Below, piece after piece: positions 5,497 through 7,497 of a stretch of DNA of 7,497 nt (position 1 is its first letter; every line of letters starts with the position of its first letter). Source of the stretch: an uncultured bacterium (GTDB lineage: Bacteria > Cyanobacteriota > Vampirovibrionia > Gastranaerophilales > Gastranaerophilaceae). A program made the position numbers and the translations under genes. The stretch spans positions 1 to 7,497 of the forward strand of contig CAJMAX010000041.1 of assembly GCA_905211505.1 (NCBI GenBank), read 5' to 3'. The notes beneath the pieces are model-generated. The model saw nothing but the letters and a program-made list of their open reading frames with translations. It was not told the DNA's origin and searched no databases.

Positions 5497-6621
5497 TTAT
5501 TTAAAAACTCCCTTAACTTTTGATATAATTGATTGTTGAGGTTTTTTACCTGTTTGTATTTCATATAATTTCTGATAAAGAACTTTTTCTTCATCACTCA
5601 AACGTGTAGGAACTTTTATTTTCAAAACAACTACATGGTCGCCTCTTTGAGATGGACGTGTGATAATTGGAATTCCTGCCCCTTTGATTTTTACATAATC
5701 ACCATACTGCGTTCCTGCAGGAATTTGAACTTCTTTATCTCCATCCAGTGTCTTTATAGTTACAATATCACCCATCACCGCTTGTGCCGGTGTAATATCA
5801 AGTTCTGTAAATACATTTATGCCGTCTCGTTTGAAATAATTTGACGGTTCTACATGCACAACAACAAACAAATCCCCGTTTGGTCCGCCATTAATTCCGC
5901 AGTCTCCTTCTCCTGAAACTCTGATTTTTGACATATTGTCAACACCTGCAGGAATTTTTATTTCAATCTTCTTTTCTTTAGTAATTTGTCCATGTCCATG
6001 ACAAGTTTTACAAGGTTTATCTATCACTTGACCGGAACCTTTACAATGCGGACAAGTTGTAACTTGTGTAAAATTACCAAGAGGTGTTCTTGCTACTGTT
6101 TTCACCTGGCCTGTACCACCACATTGCGGACATGTTTTCTTTTGAGAGCCGGCTTCTGCACCTGATCCATGACAATCAGGACAAGTTTCTTGATGGTCAA
6201 ATCTTATTTCTTTATTTATACCAAATGCAGCATCTTCAAATTTTATTTTAACATCATATCTTAAATCATCACCGCGCTGTGGAGCATTCGGATCGATACC
6301 GCCGCCAAAACCAAAACCGCCAAACCCTCCAAAAAAGCTTTCAAAAATATCATTAATATCTCCAAAACCTCCGGCAAACGGGCCATTTGTATCAAAGCCT
6401 GCATTTTTTAATCCATCTTCGCCATATCTATCGTATGTTGCTCTTTTATTATCATCAGATAATGTTTCGTAAGCTTTGCCTAATTCTTTAAATTTTTCTT
6501 CAGCATCAGGAGCTTTATTCACGTCAGGGTGAAGCAATCTGGCTTTTTTTCTAAAAGCCGACTTTATCTCATCTTTTGAAGCATCTTTTGACACTCCTAA
6601 TATTTCATAATAATCTGTCAT
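5497..6621 (-). CDS. dnaJ: Chaperone protein DnaJ (type I Hsp40)
   Basis: A complete 374-residue type A DnaJ. The J domain occupies 1-70, with the HPD motif at 31-33 that stimulates the DnaK ATPase. A Gly/Phe-rich linker runs from about 75 to 110. The zinc-binding region has all four CxxCxGxG units (Cys147/150, 164/167, 190/193, 204/207). The C-terminal substrate-binding domains cover about 215-345. It delivers unfolded proteins to DnaK in the cytoplasm. AAGGAAG lies 13 bases before the ATG, a long spacing. grpE is 87 bases upstream on the same strand and dnaK does not separate them, unlike the frequent grpE-dnaK-dnaJ order. Co-transcription with grpE is likely, since no terminator is seen in the gap. 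No odd residues are seen in the key motifs. Confidence 0.97.
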   Translation of the reverse strand: MTDYYEILGVSKDASKDEIKSAFRKKARLLHPDVNKAPDAEEKFKELGKAYETLSDDNKRATYDRYGEDGLKNAGFDTNGPFAGGFGDINDIFESFFGGFGGFGFGGGIDPNAPQRGDDLRYDVKIKFEDAAFGINKEIRFDHQETCPDCHGSGAEAGSQKKTCPQCGGTGQVKTVARTPLGNFTQVTTCPHCKGSGQVIDKPCKTCHGHGQITKEKKIEIKIPAGVDNMSKIRVSGEGDCGINGGPNGDLFVVVHVEPSNYFKRDGINVFTELDITPAQAVMGDIVTIKTLDGDKEVQIPAGTQYGDYVKIKGAGIPIITRPSQRGDHVVVLKIKVPTRLSDEEKVLYQKLYEIQTGKKPQQSIISKVKGVFK

Positions 6622-6708
6622 TGTCTTATTTATACTTCCTTAACTTTCTGGTTTGCTGCTTAAACTTTCCAATAGAACCTCCCCTAATGAAAATAAGCAC
6701 AATAATTA

Positions 6709-7293
6709 TTACTCTGCAGTTGCAACATTAACAAGGGTAGGTCTCAAAACCTTATCACCCATTTTGTATCCTTTTTGCAGTTCGTTGATAACCGTATGTT
6801 CAGGATGTTCACTGGTTGGTGTGCGCATTACGGCTTCATGGAAATTCGGGTCAAATTCTTCACCTGTAGCTTTAATTTCTTCCAGACCAAGTTTAGCAAG
6901 AGATTCAATAACCTGCTTATGTACAAGTGTAAAACTTTCTTTAACTGTTTCACAGTCCTGAACATTTTCTAATGCTTTTTCACCGCGTTCAAAATTATCA
7001 AGAACTTCTATTAATTTTTTCAACGCAGATTCAGTTCCAAATTTTATTAAATTTTCGCGTTCTTGTTCTTGACGTTTTCTGTAATTATCAAAATCAGCAG
7101 CTAAGCGGACGTACTGTTGATTAAGTTTATCATATTCTTCTTGAAGCTTACCGTTTTTTTCTTCTGAAGCATCTTCTTTAGATTCTTCATTTACAACATT
7201 TTCAGTTGTATTTGTTTCATCATTTTCAACATTTATATTTTCATCTTTAATCACGTCTTCATTTTTGAACGGATTTGAATTTTTATCAGTCAT
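6709..7293 (-). CDS. grpE: Nucleotide exchange factor GrpE
   Basis: A 194-residue GrpE, the ADP-release factor for DnaK. An acidic, disordered N-terminal tail (about 1-47) is followed by the long dimerising helix with ADFDNYRKRQEQERE (66-80), then VLDNFERG (97-104). The C-terminal beta domain follows, with GEEFDPNFHEAV (144-155) and INELQKGYKMGDKVLRPTLVNV (ending at 190). The start at 7293 has AAGGGA 6 bases upstream. An ATG 33 bases further upstream (7326) lacks a ribosome site and would lie ahead of the predicted transcription start, so it is rejected. It is the first gene of the operon running leftward into dnaJ. No CIRCE inverted repeat (TTAGCACTC-type) is visible upstream, so HrcA control is not supported. 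Confidence 0.96.
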   Translation of the reverse strand: MTDKNSNPFKNEDVIKDENINVENDETNTTENVVNEESKEDASEEKNGKLQEEYDKLNQQYVRLAADFDNYRKRQEQERENLIKFGTESALKKLIEVLDNFERGEKALENVQDCETVKESFTLVHKQVIESLAKLGLEEIKATGEEFDPNFHEAVMRTPTSEHPEHTVINELQKGYKMGDKVLRPTLVNVATAE

Positions 7294-7328
7294 AATATTT
7301 CCCTTCACAACATTAATTATATACATAT

Positions 7329-7356
7329 ATTATAAAGTATCAAAGTAAATTCACAA
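7329..7356 (-). promoter_or_regulatory. Predicted sigma-70-type promoter of the grpE operon
   Basis: On the minus strand TTGTGA (7356-7351) is followed after 16 bases by a perfect TATAAT (7334-7329). Transcription would start near 7322, giving a leader of about 29 bases with the ribosome site AAGGGA at 7305-7300. This placement supports the grpE start at 7293. The region is very AT-rich, so a chance match is possible. Confidence 0.45.
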
Positions 7357-7378
7357 GTTAAATTTATTTTTTTTTAAT
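7350..7378 (+). promoter_or_regulatory. Tentative divergent promoter
   Basis: TTCACA (7350-7355) and TTTAAT (7373-7378) are 17 bases apart, each one base off the consensus. It would overlap the grpE -35 box and drive the frame starting at 7397. The predicted start, near 7385, falls inside that gene's ribosome site, which counts against it. Confidence 0.2.
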
Positions 7379-7396
7379 AATTGAGGGATAGATTAC

Positions 7397-7497
7397 ATGA
7401 CCAAATACATAAAATATATAAAATATTTATTATTCTTTATACTATTTAGTCGAGCCTCAATTAATGATTCGACCTCCGCAAAGCGAACAATAAAGGT
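7397..7497 (+). CDS. Start of a possible membrane or exported protein, cut by the window edge
   Basis: An open frame of 33 codons begins at ATG 7397 and is still open at the edge. GAGGGA at 7383-7388 is placed 8 bases upstream, a good Shine-Dalgarno site. The N-terminus is MTKYIKYIKYLLFFILFSRA, a basic start followed by a hydrophobic stretch that could be a signal peptide or membrane anchor. The polar region after it is rich in Ser, Thr and Lys. It is transcribed away from grpE. With only 33 residues, no family can be assigned, and a chance open frame cannot be ruled out. Confidence 0.4.
   Translation, partial: MTKYIKYIKYLLFFILFSRASINDSTSAKRTIK

Noticed and set aside
5496..5597. Longer N-terminus for the propeller protein
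   Set aside because: It would overlap dnaJ by about 100 bases out of frame and place 34 residues ahead of a typical signal peptide.
7294..7396. CIRCE operator upstream of grpE
   Set aside because: No TTAGCACTC-N9-GAGTGCTAA-like inverted repeat is present in the divergent region.

Overview
This is a low-GC bacterial chromosome segment with six complete protein genes, one gene cut off by the right edge, and two patches of short mosaic repeats. The best guess at the host is a gut member of the Candidatus Gastranaerophilales (Melainabacteria/Vampirovibrionia). That rests on the AT-rich base composition, the prepilin signature FTLAEILITLGIIGIV (recalled as common in that group), and lineage-restricted exported proteins. 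It is an inference from recall, not a database match.

Left part (1-2491, plus strand): a type IV pilin-like prepilin gene whose long 5' part is built from dispersed repeats. It is followed by a membrane protein of the DUF21/CBS/CorC-HlyC family with its own likely promoter in the gap.

Middle (2492-3496, plus strand): about 340 bases of mosaic repeats, partly the same modules as in the pilin leader but inverted, then a small secreted protein of unknown function. The repeats therefore flank the CorC-like gene on both sides.

Right part (7293-3511, minus strand): a probable four-gene operon in the order grpE, dnaJ, a secreted beta-propeller-like protein, and a SAM-dependent O-methyltransferase. 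dnaJ and the propeller gene are 1 base apart, and the propeller and methyltransferase genes overlap by 4 bases (ATGA). dnaK is not between grpE and dnaJ. The operon converges on the secreted-protein gene with only 14 bases between stop codons. At the far right a divergent reading frame with a good Shine-Dalgarno site begins and runs off the window.

How the genes fit together: GrpE and DnaJ are cytoplasmic co-chaperones of DnaK. The propeller protein should be outside the cytoplasmic membrane, and the methyltransferase is cytoplasmic, so the tight coupling of the last three genes is not explained by a known pathway. The most unusual point is the pilin leader, where three copies of one palindromic repeat are read in the same frame upstream of the prepilin cleavage site. 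I saw no tRNA, rRNA, CRISPR array, transposase or CIRCE element.
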